Notes under the pieces: model-generated
What the model was told of the DNA's origin: nothing
The model's database searches: none
What the model saw: only the letters and a program-made list of their open reading frames with translations
Position numbers and translations under genes: made by a program
DNA from: JAFCCL01 sp041645325
GTDB taxonomy: Archaea > Iainarchaeota > Iainarchaeia > Iainarchaeales > GCA-2688035
Length of the DNA stretch: 13,936 nucleotides
Assembly: GCA_041645325.1 (NCBI GenBank)
Contig: JBAZQI010000026.1
Location: forward strand, 1 to 13,936
Reading direction: 5' to 3'
In this document: piece after piece, positions 13,845-13,936 of the stretch
How positions within the stretch are numbered: position 1 is the first letter of the stretch
How the letters are laid out: each line of letters opens with the position of its first letter

Positions 13845-13855
13845 CTTTAATTTTA
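13845..13855 (+). promoter_or_regulatory. Candidate TATA box for the right-edge gene
   Basis: CTTTAATTTTA is centred about 27 bases before the ATG at 13877, the spacing for a leaderless transcript. With the purM promoter it forms an 86-base divergent promoter region. Confidence 0.4.
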
Positions 13856-13876
13856 TTGGTTGTAAAATAGTCAAGT

Positions 13877-13936
13877 ATGGAACCAAACAATCCACAAGCG
13901 TGCCCGCATTGTGCAGGGGGATTTGGTTTGAAATAC
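13877..13936 (+). CDS. N-terminal 20 residues of a gene running off the window; CPHC motif
   Basis: The ATG at 13877 opens an uninterrupted frame to the window edge. Residues 9-12 are CPHC, with no charged cluster or hydrophobic stretch around them, resembling one half of a zinc-ribbon or a treble-clef zinc site near the N-terminus. There is no Shine-Dalgarno sequence, but a TATA-like box lies at leaderless distance. Too little is visible to name a family. Confidence 0.45.
   Translation, partial: MEPNNPQACPHCAGGFGLKY

Noticed and set aside
1..13936. CRISPR array, transposase, integrase or attachment sites
   Set aside because: No regularly spaced repeats beyond the single 27-bp pair, no transposase-like frame and no terminal inverted repeats were seen.

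Overview
The window looks like chromosomal DNA of an archaeon. The evidence is an archaeal-type PurC tail, a Dph6-type domain (diphthamide synthesis, known only from archaea and eukaryotes), and several start sites preceded by A/T-rich TATA-like boxes at the spacing expected for short-leader or leaderless archaeal transcripts. Arginine is mostly coded by AGG/AGA. A DPANN-type lineage (for example Diapherotrites-like) would fit, but this is a guess from general character and not from a diagnostic marker.

Layout, left to right. (1) The 3' end of purC followed by purB on the plus strand, both for de novo purine synthesis. (2) A lone minus-strand gene at 1897-2595, visibly more A/T-rich than its neighbours, with a weak GNAT-like motif; it faces purB tail to tail and is divergent from cysS. 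(3) cysS on the plus strand. (4) A plus-strand block with its own promoter: a Kef-type cation/proton antiporter with a C-terminal nucleotide-binding domain, a small two-helix membrane protein and a cupin. (5) A convergent junction holding two overlapping, mutually exclusive hairpins. (6) carA-carB on the minus strand with a 4-base ATGA overlap; both subunits resemble the Bacteroidetes/eukaryotic CAD form rather than the E. coli form. (7) A 214-base gap upstream of carA with a small hairpin, four U-tracts and one copy of a 27-bp repeat whose other copy spans the end of the upstream gene. (8) A minus-strand pair: purM, then a 520-residue gene fusing an asparagine-synthetase-type ligase domain to a complete Dph6 diphthine-ammonia ligase domain. 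(9) A divergent promoter region and the first 20 codons of a plus-strand gene with a CPHC motif.

The common theme is nucleotide synthesis. PurC and PurB act in consecutive purine steps, PurM closes the imidazole ring earlier in the same pathway, and CarAB makes carbamoyl phosphate for pyrimidines and arginine. The most unusual item is the double PP-loop fusion (AsnB-like plus Dph6), for which I do not recall a described precedent. Second are the apparent foreign-type carAB operon and its U-rich leader.
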